64,000 nt of DNA from Stutzerimonas stutzeri TS44 (GTDB lineage: Bacteria; Pseudomonadota; Gammaproteobacteria; Pseudomonadales; Pseudomonadaceae): assembly GCA_000263395.1 (NCBI GenBank), contig AJXE01000009.1:1-64000 (forward strand). Reading direction: 5' to 3'. Below are positions 46,245 through 55,400 of the stretch, piece after piece; the first letter of the stretch is position 1; the number at the start of each line of letters is the position of its first letter. The notes beneath the pieces are model-generated. The model saw nothing but the letters and a program-made list of their open reading frames with translations. It made no database searches and had not been told where the DNA came from. The translations under genes and the position numbers were made by a program.

Positions 46245-46275
46245 CATCGGACCCACCCTCAGGCAGGTACTGCGC

Positions 46276-47217
46276 GTGTCCAAGATGATGGTCTTCACGG
46301 GGAACGCCAACCCCGATCTGGCCCGGCGTGTCGTACGTCAGCTGCATATCCCCCTCGGTGATGCCTATGTCGGAAAGTTTTCCGACGGCGAAATCAGTGT
46401 CGAGATCAACGAAAATGTCCGCGGCAAGGACGTCTTCCTGATTCAGCCGACCTGCGCACCGACCAACGACAACCTGATGGAGCTGGTGGTGATGGCCGAT
46501 GCCTTCCGCCGCTCCTCGGCGACGCGCATCACCGCCGTGGTGCCCTACTTCGGCTATGCCCGCCAGGATCGCCGTCCGCGTTCGGCCCGCGTGCCGATCA
46601 GCGCCAAGGTCGTCGCCGACATGCTCGACGTCGTCGGCGTCAACCGCGTCCTGACCGTCGACCTGCACGCCGACCAGATTCAGGGCTTCTTCGACATGCC
46701 GGTGGACAACATCTACGGCTCGCCGGTACTGGTCGATGACATCCAGGCCCAGCGCTTCGAGAACCTGATGATCGTCTCCCCGGATATCGGCGGCGTGGTC
46801 CGCGCCCGTGCCGTGGCCAAGTCTCTGGGCGTCGACCTGGCGATCATCGACAAGCGCCGGCCGAAGGCCAACCAGTCCGAAGTGATGCACATCATCGGCG
46901 ATATCGAAGGCCGTACCTGCATCCTCGTCGACGACATGGTCGACACCGCCGGCACCCTGTGCCACGCAGCCAAGGCGCTGAAGGACCACGGCGCAGCCAA
47001 GGTCTATGCCTACTGCACGCACCCGATCCTGTCCGGTCGCGCCATCGAGAACATCGATGGCTCCGTGCTCGACGAGCTGGTGGTGACCAACACCATCCCG
47101 CTGTCGGCCGCCGCACAGTCGTGCACCCGAATTCGCCAACTGGACATTGCCCCAGTGGTGGCTGAAGCGGTACGCCGCATCAGCAATGCCGAATCGATCA
47201 GCGCGATGTTCCGCTAA
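46276..47217 (+). CDS. prs: Ribose-phosphate pyrophosphokinase (PRPP synthetase)
   Basis: This enzyme makes PRPP from ribose 5-phosphate and ATP for nucleotide, His and Trp synthesis. The 313-aa protein starts [18 protein letters not shown] (GTG at 46276, the start that gives the conserved N-terminus). It has the ATP flexible loop [29 protein letters not shown] and the PRPP site [12 protein letters not shown]. The ribosome site is weak. The gene follows the terminator of the tRNA-Gln pair. Confidence 0.98.
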   Translation: MSKMMVFTGNANPDLARRVVRQLHIPLGDAYVGKFSDGEISVEINENVRGKDVFLIQPTCAPTNDNLMELVVMADAFRRSSATRITAVVPYFGYARQDRRPRSARVPISAKVVADMLDVVGVNRVLTVDLHADQIQGFFDMPVDNIYGSPVLVDDIQAQRFENLMIVSPDIGGVVRARAVAKSLGVDLAIIDKRRPKANQSEVMHIIGDIEGRTCILVDDMVDTAGTLCHAAKALKDHGAAKVYAYCTHPILSGRAIENIDGSVLDELVVTNTIPLSAAAQSCTRIRQLDIAPVVAEAVRRISNAESISAMFR

Positions 47218-47250
47218 GCGAAAGCTATCGAACACGCCCTGACGTAATGT

Positions 47251-47274
47251 GCCCCGCCCCGCGCGGGGCTTTTT
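47251..47274 (+). terminator. Rho-independent terminator of prs
   Basis: GC-rich self-complementary sequence (GCCCC...GGGGC, centre CGCG) followed by five T, 34 nt past the prs stop. Confidence 0.82.
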
Positions 47275-47334
47275 GCCCAACAGCCCGAGCGCTGGTCGCA
47301 AGCGCGACGGTAATGTTGTTACTGGAGAAACGAA

Positions 47335-47952
47335 ATGACTGACTTCACCCTGAATGCCCAAGAGCGTTCCGACCTGGGGAAAGGTGCGAGCCGCCGCCTG
47401 CGTCGTAACGCCAACCTCGTGCCGGCCGTGATCTACGGTGGCGAAGCTGCGCCGCAATCGATCAGCATTCTGGCCAAAGATCTGGCCAAGATGCTGGAAA
47501 ACGAAATCGCCTTCAGTAACATCATCAAGCTGAACGTCGACGGCAAAGGCCAGAACGTGGTGATCAAGGCGCTGCAGCGCCATCCGGCCAAGGGCTTCGT
47601 GCTGCACGCCGACTTCCAGCGCGTGGTCGCCGGCCAGAAGCTGATCGCCACCGTTCCGGTGCACCTGATCAACCAGGAAACCTCCATTGGCGTCAAGCAG
47701 CAGGGTGGCGAAGTCTATCTGAACCTGCCGGATGCCGAAGTGACCTGCCTGCCGCAGGATCTGCCGGACTTCATCGAAGTCGACATCGCCCAGATGGAAG
47801 TCGGCCAGGTTCTGCACATGAGCGACCTGAAGCTGCCGAAAGGCGTCGCCTTCGTTTCCCTGCAGCATGGTAGCGACCTGCCGGTCGTCAACATTCACGC
47901 ACCGCGCGTGAGCAAGGACGACGCTCCGAAAGAAGAAGGCGCTGCCGAGTAA
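47335..47952 (+). CDS. rplY: Ribosomal protein bL25 (CTC form)
   Basis: bL25 binds 5S rRNA in the large ribosomal subunit. The 205-aa protein has the N-terminal L25 domain (about residues 1-95; [26 protein letters not shown]) and the C-terminal CTC/TL5 domain ([31 protein letters not shown]). A GGAG site precedes the ATG. It is followed by pth, a common pair. Confidence 0.98.
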   Translation: MTDFTLNAQERSDLGKGASRRLRRNANLVPAVIYGGEAAPQSISILAKDLAKMLENEIAFSNIIKLNVDGKGQNVVIKALQRHPAKGFVLHADFQRVVAGQKLIATVPVHLINQETSIGVKQQGGEVYLNLPDAEVTCLPQDLPDFIEVDIAQMEVGQVLHMSDLKLPKGVAFVSLQHGSDLPVVNIHAPRVSKDDAPKEEGAAE

Positions 47953-47992
47953 TCCACTCGCACCTGCCCGCTGAAGAAAAGAGGCCCCCGCC

Positions 47993-48577
47993 GTGACCGC
48001 CGTAAAACTGATCGTTGGCCTGGGAAATCCAGGTCCCGAATACGACCAGACCCGGCATAACGCGGGGGCTCTTTTCGTTGAGCGCCTGGCTGCCCGCGAG
48101 GGCGTCTCGCTCAGCAACGATCGCAAGTACTTCGGCCTGGTCGGCAAGTTCAGCCATCAGGGCGAAGATATCCGCCTGCTGATCCCCACCACCTACATGA
48201 ACCGCAGCGGTCAGGCGGTGGCGGCACTGGCCGGCTTCTTCCGAATTCCCCTCGAGTCTATCCTGGTTGCCCACGATGAACTCGACATGCCCCCCGGCGT
48301 CGCCAAGCTCAAGCAGGGCGGCGGTCATGGCGGGCACAACGGGCTGCGCGACATCATCGCCAAGCTCGGTAATCAGAACGGCTTCCATCGCCTGCGCCTG
48401 GGCATTGGCCATCCCGGCCACGCCAGCCTGGTCAGCGGTTATGTACTGGGTCGTGCGCCGCAAGCTGAGCGCGAGAAGCTCGACGCCAGCATCGACTTCG
48501 CGCTGGATGTCGTGCCGCAGATCCTGGCTGGCGACTGGACCCGCGCCATGCAACGCCTGCACAGCCAGAAGGCCTGA
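47993..48577 (+). CDS. pth: Peptidyl-tRNA hydrolase
   Basis: This essential enzyme frees tRNA from peptidyl-tRNA dropped by ribosomes. The 194-aa protein has [20 protein letters not shown] with the catalytic His near residue 22, [19 protein letters not shown] and [14 protein letters not shown]. It starts with GTG at 47993, giving the normal N-terminus. It lies between rplY and ychF. Confidence 0.98.
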   Translation: MTAVKLIVGLGNPGPEYDQTRHNAGALFVERLAAREGVSLSNDRKYFGLVGKFSHQGEDIRLLIPTTYMNRSGQAVAALAGFFRIPLESILVAHDELDMPPGVAKLKQGGGHGGHNGLRDIIAKLGNQNGFHRLRLGIGHPGHASLVSGYVLGRAPQAEREKLDASIDFALDVVPQILAGDWTRAMQRLHSQKA

Positions 48578-48601
48578 ACCTAACTCCGAGGCAAGATCAT
48601 C

Positions 48602-49702
48602 ATGGGATTCAACTGCGGCATCGTCGGTCTGCCCAATGTCGGCAAGTCCACTCTGTTCAATGCGCTGACCAAATCCGGCATCGCGGCGGAGAACTTCCCG
48701 TTCTGCACCATCGAGCCGAACAGCGGGATCGTGCCGATGCCCGATGCCCGTCTCGCCGCGCTGGCCGAGATCGTCAAGCCCGAGCGCGTGCTGCCGACCA
48801 CGATGGAGTTCGTCGACATCGCCGGCCTCGTCGCCGGCGCCTCCAAGGGTGAAGGCCTGGGCAACAAGTTCCTCGCCAACATCCGCGAGACCGACGCCAT
48901 CGCCCACGTGGTGCGCTGCTTCGAGGACGACAACGTCATCCACGTTTCCAACTCGGTCGATCCCAAGCGCGATATCGAGATCATCGAGCTCGAATTGATC
49001 TTCGCCGACCTCGACAGCTGCGAGAAGCAGCTGCAGAAGGTCGCGCGCAACGCCAAGGGCGGCGACAAGGAAGCCCTGGCACAGAAGGCGCTGCTGGAGA
49101 AGCTGATCCCGCATTTCACCGAAGGCAAGCCGGCGCGCTCGCTGCTGAAGAACCTCGCTGACGAAGAGAAGCGCCTGGTCCGCGGCTTCCACCTGCTGAC
49201 CAGCAAGCCGGTGATGTACATCGCCAACGTCGCCGAAGACGGCTTCGAGAACAACCCGCACCTCGACGTGGTGAAAGCCATCGCCGAGGAAGAAGGCGCC
49301 GTCGTGGTGCCGGTGTGCAACAAGATCGAGGCGGAGATCGCCGAGCTGGACGACGGCGAAGAGAAGGACATGTTCCTCGAGGCCTTGGGCCTGGAAGAGC
49401 CCGGCCTGAACCGCGTGATCCGTGCCGGCTATGAAATGCTCGGCCTGCAGACCTACTTCACCGCCGGCGTCAAGGAAGTGCGCGCCTGGACCGTGAAGAT
49501 CGGCGCCACCGCTCCCCAGGCCGCCGCGGTGATCCACACCGATTTCGAGAAGGGCTTCATCCGCGCCGAAGTCATCGCCTACGACGACTTCATCCAGTAC
49601 AAGGGCGAAGCCGGCGCCAAGGAAGCCGGCAAATGGCGCCTGGAAGGCAAGGAGTACATCGTCAAGGATGGCGACGTGATGCACTTTCGCTTCAACGTCT
49701 GA
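48602..49702 (+). CDS. ychF: Redox-regulated ATPase YchF (Obg family)
   Basis: YchF/EngD is a universally conserved P-loop NTPase that prefers ATP and binds ribosomes. The 366-aa protein has G1 [15 protein letters not shown] at residues 8-22, G3-like [19 protein letters not shown], a coiled-coil arm and a C-terminal TGS domain ([25 protein letters not shown]). The island integrase gene starts 194 nt downstream. Confidence 0.98.
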   Translation: MGFNCGIVGLPNVGKSTLFNALTKSGIAAENFPFCTIEPNSGIVPMPDARLAALAEIVKPERVLPTTMEFVDIAGLVAGASKGEGLGNKFLANIRETDAIAHVVRCFEDDNVIHVSNSVDPKRDIEIIELELIFADLDSCEKQLQKVARNAKGGDKEALAQKALLEKLIPHFTEGKPARSLLKNLADEEKRLVRGFHLLTSKPVMYIANVAEDGFENNPHLDVVKAIAEEEGAVVVPVCNKIEAEIAELDDGEEKDMFLEALGLEEPGLNRVIRAGYEMLGLQTYFTAGVKEVRAWTVKIGATAPQAAAVIHTDFEKGFIRAEVIAYDDFIQYKGEAGAKEAGKWRLEGKEYIVKDGDVMHFRFNV

Positions 49703-49896
49703 CGATTTTTTCTGATCTCGGGAGCGTTCAGTAGCGCTCAGTGGACTGAGCAGGCCTTTTGAAATCAAGGGCTTGCCATACAATACGGTCTACTGAGCGT
49801 TCCTATTGCTCGTCGAGGTCTGAAAAATTCGGGGGTAGCGTTGGGGGTACTCGTGTTCAACCGTGGGGGTACTTTTCCCCGCAGTGGAGTCCAACG
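49703..49896 (+). promoter_or_regulatory. Island junction: inverted repeats and GGGGGTA repeats before int
   Basis: The gap between ychF and the integrase holds GCTCAGTGGACTGAGC (49736-49751), a near-perfect palindrome, and partly repeated CAGTAG/CTACTGAGCG elements at 49721-49733 and 49789-49802. Three copies of GGGGGTA follow (near 49830, 49842 and 49865). Such GGGGGTA repeats are common upstream of P4-type integrases and may be arm-type binding sites. The palindromic part may hold the attachment core. No tRNA is present here. Confidence 0.5.
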
Positions 49897-51108
49897 ATGC
49901 CCGAGAATCTACTCACCGACGCCAAGGTCAAGTCGGTCAAACCTGCTGATCGAGACTGGAAACTTTCAGACGGCGGGGGCTTGTTCCTGCTGGTCAAGCC
50001 CACCGGCGGCAAGCTCTGGCGGTGGAAGTACCGCCTGCAAGGCAAGGAAAACCTCTTTGCCATCGGCAGCTTTCCCCGGGTAAGCCTTGCAGAGGCGCGC
50101 GCAGCCCGGGAAAGGGCACGCACTCTGGTAAAGCAGGGTATCCACCCTGCCCATGAGCGGCAGCAGGCCAAGCAACGCAACCTGGAGGCACTGGAGGAAC
50201 GCAAGCGCGCCCGTGAAAGCTCGTTCGCCAAGGTGGCGCAGGCGTACCTGGCCGAAATCAAGCCTGCCTTCGCGTTCAGCTCTTATCGGACGAAAAAGTC
50301 CCGCATCAGGAAGTACCTGTCTCCCAAGTTCGACGGGATGCCGATGAGCGACATTGGCGTCAAGCAGATCCGCCCACTGCTGGAAGAGTGTAAGACTCAT
50401 GGCGCGTGGGCAGCGATCCATGTCAAAGGCGATCTTTCGGCCATCTTCGAATTCGCGGTCGTGCGCGGCCTGGTTGAGGCCAACCCGATCCCGAGCCTGC
50501 GCGGGCTGCTGCGCGTGCCTGTCAGCGAAAGCAAGGCGGCGATGACGCGCGAGCAGATCCAGAGGTTCTATCAGGCGTTACGTGGCTACAGGGGCTATCC
50601 GGAAACTGCGCTGTGCCTGCGGCTGATTGCGCTGACCGCTTGCCGTCCTGGGGAAGCTGCCGATGCCGAATGGGAAGAGTTCGATTTTGAGGATGCCGTG
50701 TGGCGTCGGCCTGCAGCCAAGATGAAGGCGCGGCGAGAGCATGTCAGCCCACTGTCTGCGCAGGCCATTGCAGTGCTGAAGGACTTGCAGCGCATCACGG
50801 GTGGCGGACGCTACTTGTTCCCGCACCGGAGCGGCAAAGGCTTCACCACGCCCAACCGGCTTACCTACGCCATGCGCGATATGAACCTGGGCCGGGGAAC
50901 GACGCCGCATTGCTGGCGAACGACCTTCTCGACCTGGGCGAATGAAAACGGATTCCGGCCTGATGCGATCGAGCGGCAGCTTGCTCATGTGGAAAGCAAC
51001 AAGGTTCGGGCGACCTACAACAAGGCGCTGCTGCTGGATCAGAGAAGGTTACTGCTACAAGCTTGGGCGGGCTACCTGAGTGCAGCAGAGCACAGCGGCA
51101 CCGAATAA
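49897..51108 (+). CDS. Tyrosine recombinase / site-specific integrase (P4-like)
   Basis: The 403-aa integrase moves the island by site-specific recombination. The N-terminal DUF4102 arm-binding domain has LTDAKVKSVKPADRDWKLSDGGGLFLLVKPTGGKLWRWKYR. The central SAM-like domain is followed by a catalytic domain with Arg250 (TACRPGEA), His338 and Arg341 (HCWR), His364 (AHVESN) and the nucleophile Tyr374 (ATYNKA). All key residues are present, so it may be active. ATG at 49897 is selected at the conserved N-terminus; GTGGAG lies upstream. It is the first gene of the island after ychF. Confidence 0.96.
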   Translation: MPENLLTDAKVKSVKPADRDWKLSDGGGLFLLVKPTGGKLWRWKYRLQGKENLFAIGSFPRVSLAEARAARERARTLVKQGIHPAHERQQAKQRNLEALEERKRARESSFAKVAQAYLAEIKPAFAFSSYRTKKSRIRKYLSPKFDGMPMSDIGVKQIRPLLEECKTHGAWAAIHVKGDLSAIFEFAVVRGLVEANPIPSLRGLLRVPVSESKAAMTREQIQRFYQALRGYRGYPETALCLRLIALTACRPGEAADAEWEEFDFEDAVWRRPAAKMKARREHVSPLSAQAIAVLKDLQRITGGGRYLFPHRSGKGFTTPNRLTYAMRDMNLGRGTTPHCWRTTFSTWANENGFRPDAIERQLAHVESNKVRATYNKALLLDQRRLLLQAWAGYLSAAEHSGTE

Positions 51109-51368
51109 TTCTGTTCGCCTTTGCAGAGGACAGGAGCCTATAAACAGGGCAATCCAATGATTAAAGGGGGTAATTTAGGCCGCCAGTGCCCCTTTATAGG
51201 CTGTGATTCACGTGGTCGCACCCTGACAGACAGGGCGACCTCCCTCTCCGCAAGGCCCACGGCAGTGAAAACAGGGTAACCAAACGACTTTAATGAGGCA
51301 TTTTAAAAGACAATACCCCATTTAAAGACTATGATTGCCCCATTTAGACAGCCTGAGCTTACATTTCC
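51109..51368 (+). promoter_or_regulatory. Structured leader/promoter region of the fic-helicase operon
   Basis: These 260 bp have no gene and are A/T-rich in parts. Two CCCCATTTA direct repeats (51316-51324 and 51338-51346) are spaced 22 bp apart, about two helical turns, as for a dimeric or paired operator. AGCCTATAAA (51135-51144) and TTTATAGGCT (51193-51202) are perfect inverted repeats. The second arm can instead pair with TAAAGGGG at 51162-51169, giving two competing hairpins. Confidence 0.45.
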
Positions 51369-52469
51369 ATGCACTCGCTTACCCCCGAGTACCTCACCGC
51401 GCTTCGCTTCGACGGTACCCAGGCCGCCACACTACGCGCACTGGGCGAGTATCAGGGCAAGCAACAGCTCTACGCCGCCCAGTCTCCGGAAGCCCTCAAG
51501 GGCCTGCGCCAGATCGCGGTGGTCGAGTCCACCGAATCATCCAACCGATTGGAAGGTGTTGTCGTCGCGCCCTCGCGACTGAAGTCTCTGGTCATCCGCA
51601 ATGCATCACCGAAGAGTCGCTCCGAACAGGAGATCGCCGGCTACCGCGACGCCCTGGCGTTGATCCACGAATCGGCCGCGCACATGCCCTTCAACGAAGG
51701 CGTGGTGCTGCAATTGCACACCATGCTGTACCGCTACATGCCGCAGGCCGGCGGACGCTGGAAAGCCACCAACAACGACATCATCGAACGCCATCCGGAC
51801 GGCACGTCACGGCTGCGCTTCCAACCGGTCGCTGCGCATCTGACGCCGATGGCCATGGCCGATATGACCCGGCACTACGCCTCCGCACTGGACCAGCATC
51901 TGGCTGATCCGCTGGTGCTGGTACCCCTGGCGATGCTCGACTTCCTGTGCATCCACCCCTTCCCCGACGGCAACGGCCGCATGTCGCGCTTGCTGACCCT
52001 GTTGCTGCTCTACCACTTCGACTATGCCGTGGGCCGCTACATCAGCCTGGAACGCATCTTCGAGGACACCAAGGAAGGCTATTACGAGACGCTGGAAGCC
52101 AGTTCGCAGGGCTGGCATCAAGGGCAGCACGACGTCAAACCCTGGCTCGACTACTTCTGGGGTGCCTTGCTGCGGGCCTACCGCGAGTTCGAGGAGCGTG
52201 TCGGCACCGTCGAGCGTGGCCGCGGCAGCAAAGGCGACCGGGTGCGCGCGGAAGTCCTGGGGCGCACCCTGCCGTTTTCGATTTCGGAGATCGAGGAAGC
52301 TTGCCCAGGCGTGAGCCGGGACATGGTGCGGCTGGTGTTGCGGGCGATGAAATCAGAGGGCTTGATCGAATCGACCGGCAAAGGGCGTGGGGCGAAATGG
52401 AAGCGCATCACGGCAGGCACCTCCGGTAGTACGGCGGTTCTGGCGATTAGCCGCAAGATGGATCAGTGA
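51369..52469 (+). CDS. Fic family protein (AMPylase-type)
   Basis: Fic enzymes transfer AMP (or other phosphate groups) from nucleotides to target hydroxyls. The 366-aa protein has an N-terminal Fic_N-type region, the full active-site motif HPFPDGNGRMSR at residues 196-207 with all catalytic residues, and a C-terminal winged-helix-like part (SISEIEEACPGVSRDMVRLVLRAMKSEGLIESTGKGRGAKW). SNRLEG at residues 58-63 matches the inhibitory (S/T)xxxE(G/N) motif, here N-terminal (class II), so it should be self-inhibited. It lies nine bases before the helicase gene and is the first gene of the defence operon; it may regulate it or act as a toxin-like effector. Confidence 0.93.
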   Translation: MHSLTPEYLTALRFDGTQAATLRALGEYQGKQQLYAAQSPEALKGLRQIAVVESTESSNRLEGVVVAPSRLKSLVIRNASPKSRSEQEIAGYRDALALIHESAAHMPFNEGVVLQLHTMLYRYMPQAGGRWKATNNDIIERHPDGTSRLRFQPVAAHLTPMAMADMTRHYASALDQHLADPLVLVPLAMLDFLCIHPFPDGNGRMSRLLTLLLLYHFDYAVGRYISLERIFEDTKEGYYETLEASSQGWHQGQHDVKPWLDYFWGALLRAYREFEERVGTVERGRGSKGDRVRAEVLGRTLPFSISEIEEACPGVSRDMVRLVLRAMKSEGLIESTGKGRGAKWKRITAGTSGSTAVLAISRKMDQ

Positions 52470-52478
52470 GGACTCTTC

Positions 52479-55400
52479 ATGGATAACGTTTTCCAATTCC
52501 GCGACCAGCTCATCGAGCGCTATGGCAGCTTTTCCCGCAGCTTCGTTCGTATCGCCGCACCCGATATCCAGGCCGAGGTAGAACATCAATACGCGCAGGG
52601 CCGCTACTGGCCTGAGCCGCTGGTGCAGATCAACCCGAACTACCAACGTCAGGGCACAGTGCAGCAACTGGTGGAGCAGGGCATCCTGGATTCTGCCTGC
52701 GCAGACATTTTCCAGGTCGGGAAAACCGAAGGTTCGCCACAACCTCTGCATCTTTACAAACACCAGATGGAAGCCTTGGCCAAAGGTCAGGGACGTCAAA
52801 GCTATGTCGTCACGACCGGTACGGGCTCGGGGAAGTCCCTGTCCTTCTTCATCCCGATCATTGACCGCATTCTCAAGGCCAGGAAATCCGACGGCAAAGC
52901 ACGCACCAGAGCCATCGTCATCTATCCGATGAACGCCCTGGCCAACAGCCAACTGGAAGAGCTCGACAAGTTTCTGCATGGCTATGCGCCAGAGCTTCGC
53001 CCCTTCACCGTGAAGCGCTACACCGGCCAGGAAAGCAAGGCGGAACGCAGTGCCATCGCAGATGACCCGCCCGATATCCTGCTGACCAACTTCATGATGC
53101 TGGAGTACATCCTCACGCGCTTCGACGAAGTGGACCGGCGCGTGGTGGAGCACTGCGAGGGGCTTGAGTTCCTGGTGCTGGACGAACTCCACACCTATCG
53201 TGGCCGTCAGGGTGCAGACGTTGCCTTGCTGGTGCGCCGCCTGCGCGAACGTCTGAAGGCCGGGCAACTGGTCTGCATTGGCACTTCGGCCACCATGTCC
53301 AGTTCAGGTAGTCAGGCCGACCGCAACCGCGTGGTAGCCGAAGTAGCCAGCAAGCTTTTTGGCACCCAGATCAGCGAGCAGGATGTCATCGGCGAGACAT
53401 TGGAGCGGGTCACCAACCAGCTCAAGGAGGTCAACGCCATCCGCGCTGAACTACCGGCGGCCATTACGCGCGAGCAGGATATCTGGGCCGACTTCGACGC
53501 CTTCCGTAACGATCCGCTATCCATCTGGGTGGAGTTGAACCTAGGTATCGAACTGCCGGCCGACGAGCCTCCCCGCCGCGCGCGGCCCATAAGGTTGGAA
53601 GAGGCCAGCCGCCATCTTGCCGAAGACGCGGGTTGCCAGCCTGAAGCTGCCCGTACCGCGCTACAGCGCTTTTTGGTGGCGGCCCATGACGTACGCACGC
53701 CCCAGGGCAGGCCACCGTTCGCGTTCAAGCTACACCAATTCATCAGCGGTCCCGGCAAGGTGCTCACCACCCTGGAAGCGCGCGGCAAGCGCCATGTCAC
53801 GCTGGATGCCCAGCGTTTCGCGCCGGGTCGCCAGCAAGAAAATGTGCTGCTTTACCCCACGCACTTCTGCCGCGATTGCGGCCAGGAATACTTGCCTGTC
53901 TGGCACTCACAGCAACCTGTCAGCTTCAGCTCACGTGAAATCGACGACATCGCAGCAGAGGACGACGCCAGCTATGGCTTTTTGTGCCCTCTGGTGCCCG
54001 GGCAGCAATATGGCGGCCTGCTCGAAGACTTGCCAGAAACCTGGATCGACCTCAGCCGCAACGAACCCAAGGTCAAGCCCGCTTATAAAAATGCCGTTCC
54101 CTATATGGTCACTGTCGATGCCAAAGGGCAAACGGGCTCGGAGACGGAGTTCTGGTTCATCCCCGGCAAGTTCCGCTTCTGCCTGAACTGCGGCACGACA
54201 CACGAAGCCCACGGCAAGGATGCCAACCGCCTCTCCAGCCTGTCCGGCGAAGGCCGCTCCTCGGCCACCACCATGATTGCCCTGGCGGCCTTGCAGCAAT
54301 TGTTCACGCTTCCCGAACTGACGCCAGGCCAGCCTGACCCGCGCAAACTGCTCGGTTTCACCGACAACCGCCAGGATGCCGCCCTGCAGGCGGGACATTT
54401 CAACGACTTTATTTTCCTGCTGACGCTGCGCGCCGGCTTGGTCGGTGCCCTCCAGGGCAGCGGCGGTCAGCTCGATGAAGAACACCTGGCCGAAAGCGTA
54501 TTCAAAGCTCTCGGCTTTCAAGGGGTCGATGAAGCGACCCTGGTGGAGTATCTGCGCACACCCAAGCTCATGGGACTAGCCAGACAGGAAGCGCAACGTA
54601 CTTTGCGCTTCATCATCGCCTACCGGCTATTGCGTGATTTGCGCCGCGGCTGGCGCTACAACAATCCCAATTTGGATCAGCTCGGCCTGTTGCAGATTCG
54701 TTATCGTGACCTGGATACCTTCTGCGCTGACGCCAGCATCTTTGCTGCCAACGGCATCCTGGCCGGATTGACGACCGCGCAACGGACAGGACTGTACGAA
54801 TTGCTGTTCGACACCCTGCGCCGCCACCTGTGCCTGGAAAGTCGTTACCTCGATCCAGTCGAACAGGACAAGGCACGCACCAGCGCCCACACCTACCTGA
54901 ATGAACGCTGGGCCTTCGCCCCCGACGAAAAGCTCGATACCGGTCGCTACCTCATCCTCGGTAAGCGTCCGGAATACCGGGGCAAGCCGCGTACCGATCT
55001 GGTGACGGGCGGCCCGCGCTCCCGTCTGCTGCGTCAAATCAAGACCGCCGCCTTCTGGCGCGACAGCACCTGCGCCAGCGAAGTCGCGCACTGGAAGGAT
55101 GCCGAATGGGCCGAGTTGATCGAAGCACTGCTGGAGTCCGCCAAGCACTACGGCTACGTGCAGCGCCACCCCATCGATGCCCAACTCGCCGGTTGGCGCT
55201 TGAACGCAGCGGCCCTGGACTGGTGCCTGATTGCCGATCAGCCGCAAACTGACAGCAGCCGCATCAATCAATATTTCCGTACCCTGTACCTCGGCATTGC
55301 CGATCTGCTGCGTCGGCCCTCGCATCCGCTGTTCGACTTCGAGGCCCAGGAACACACGGCCCAGGTGGATGCGCCACGCCGACAACTGCTGGAACAGCGT

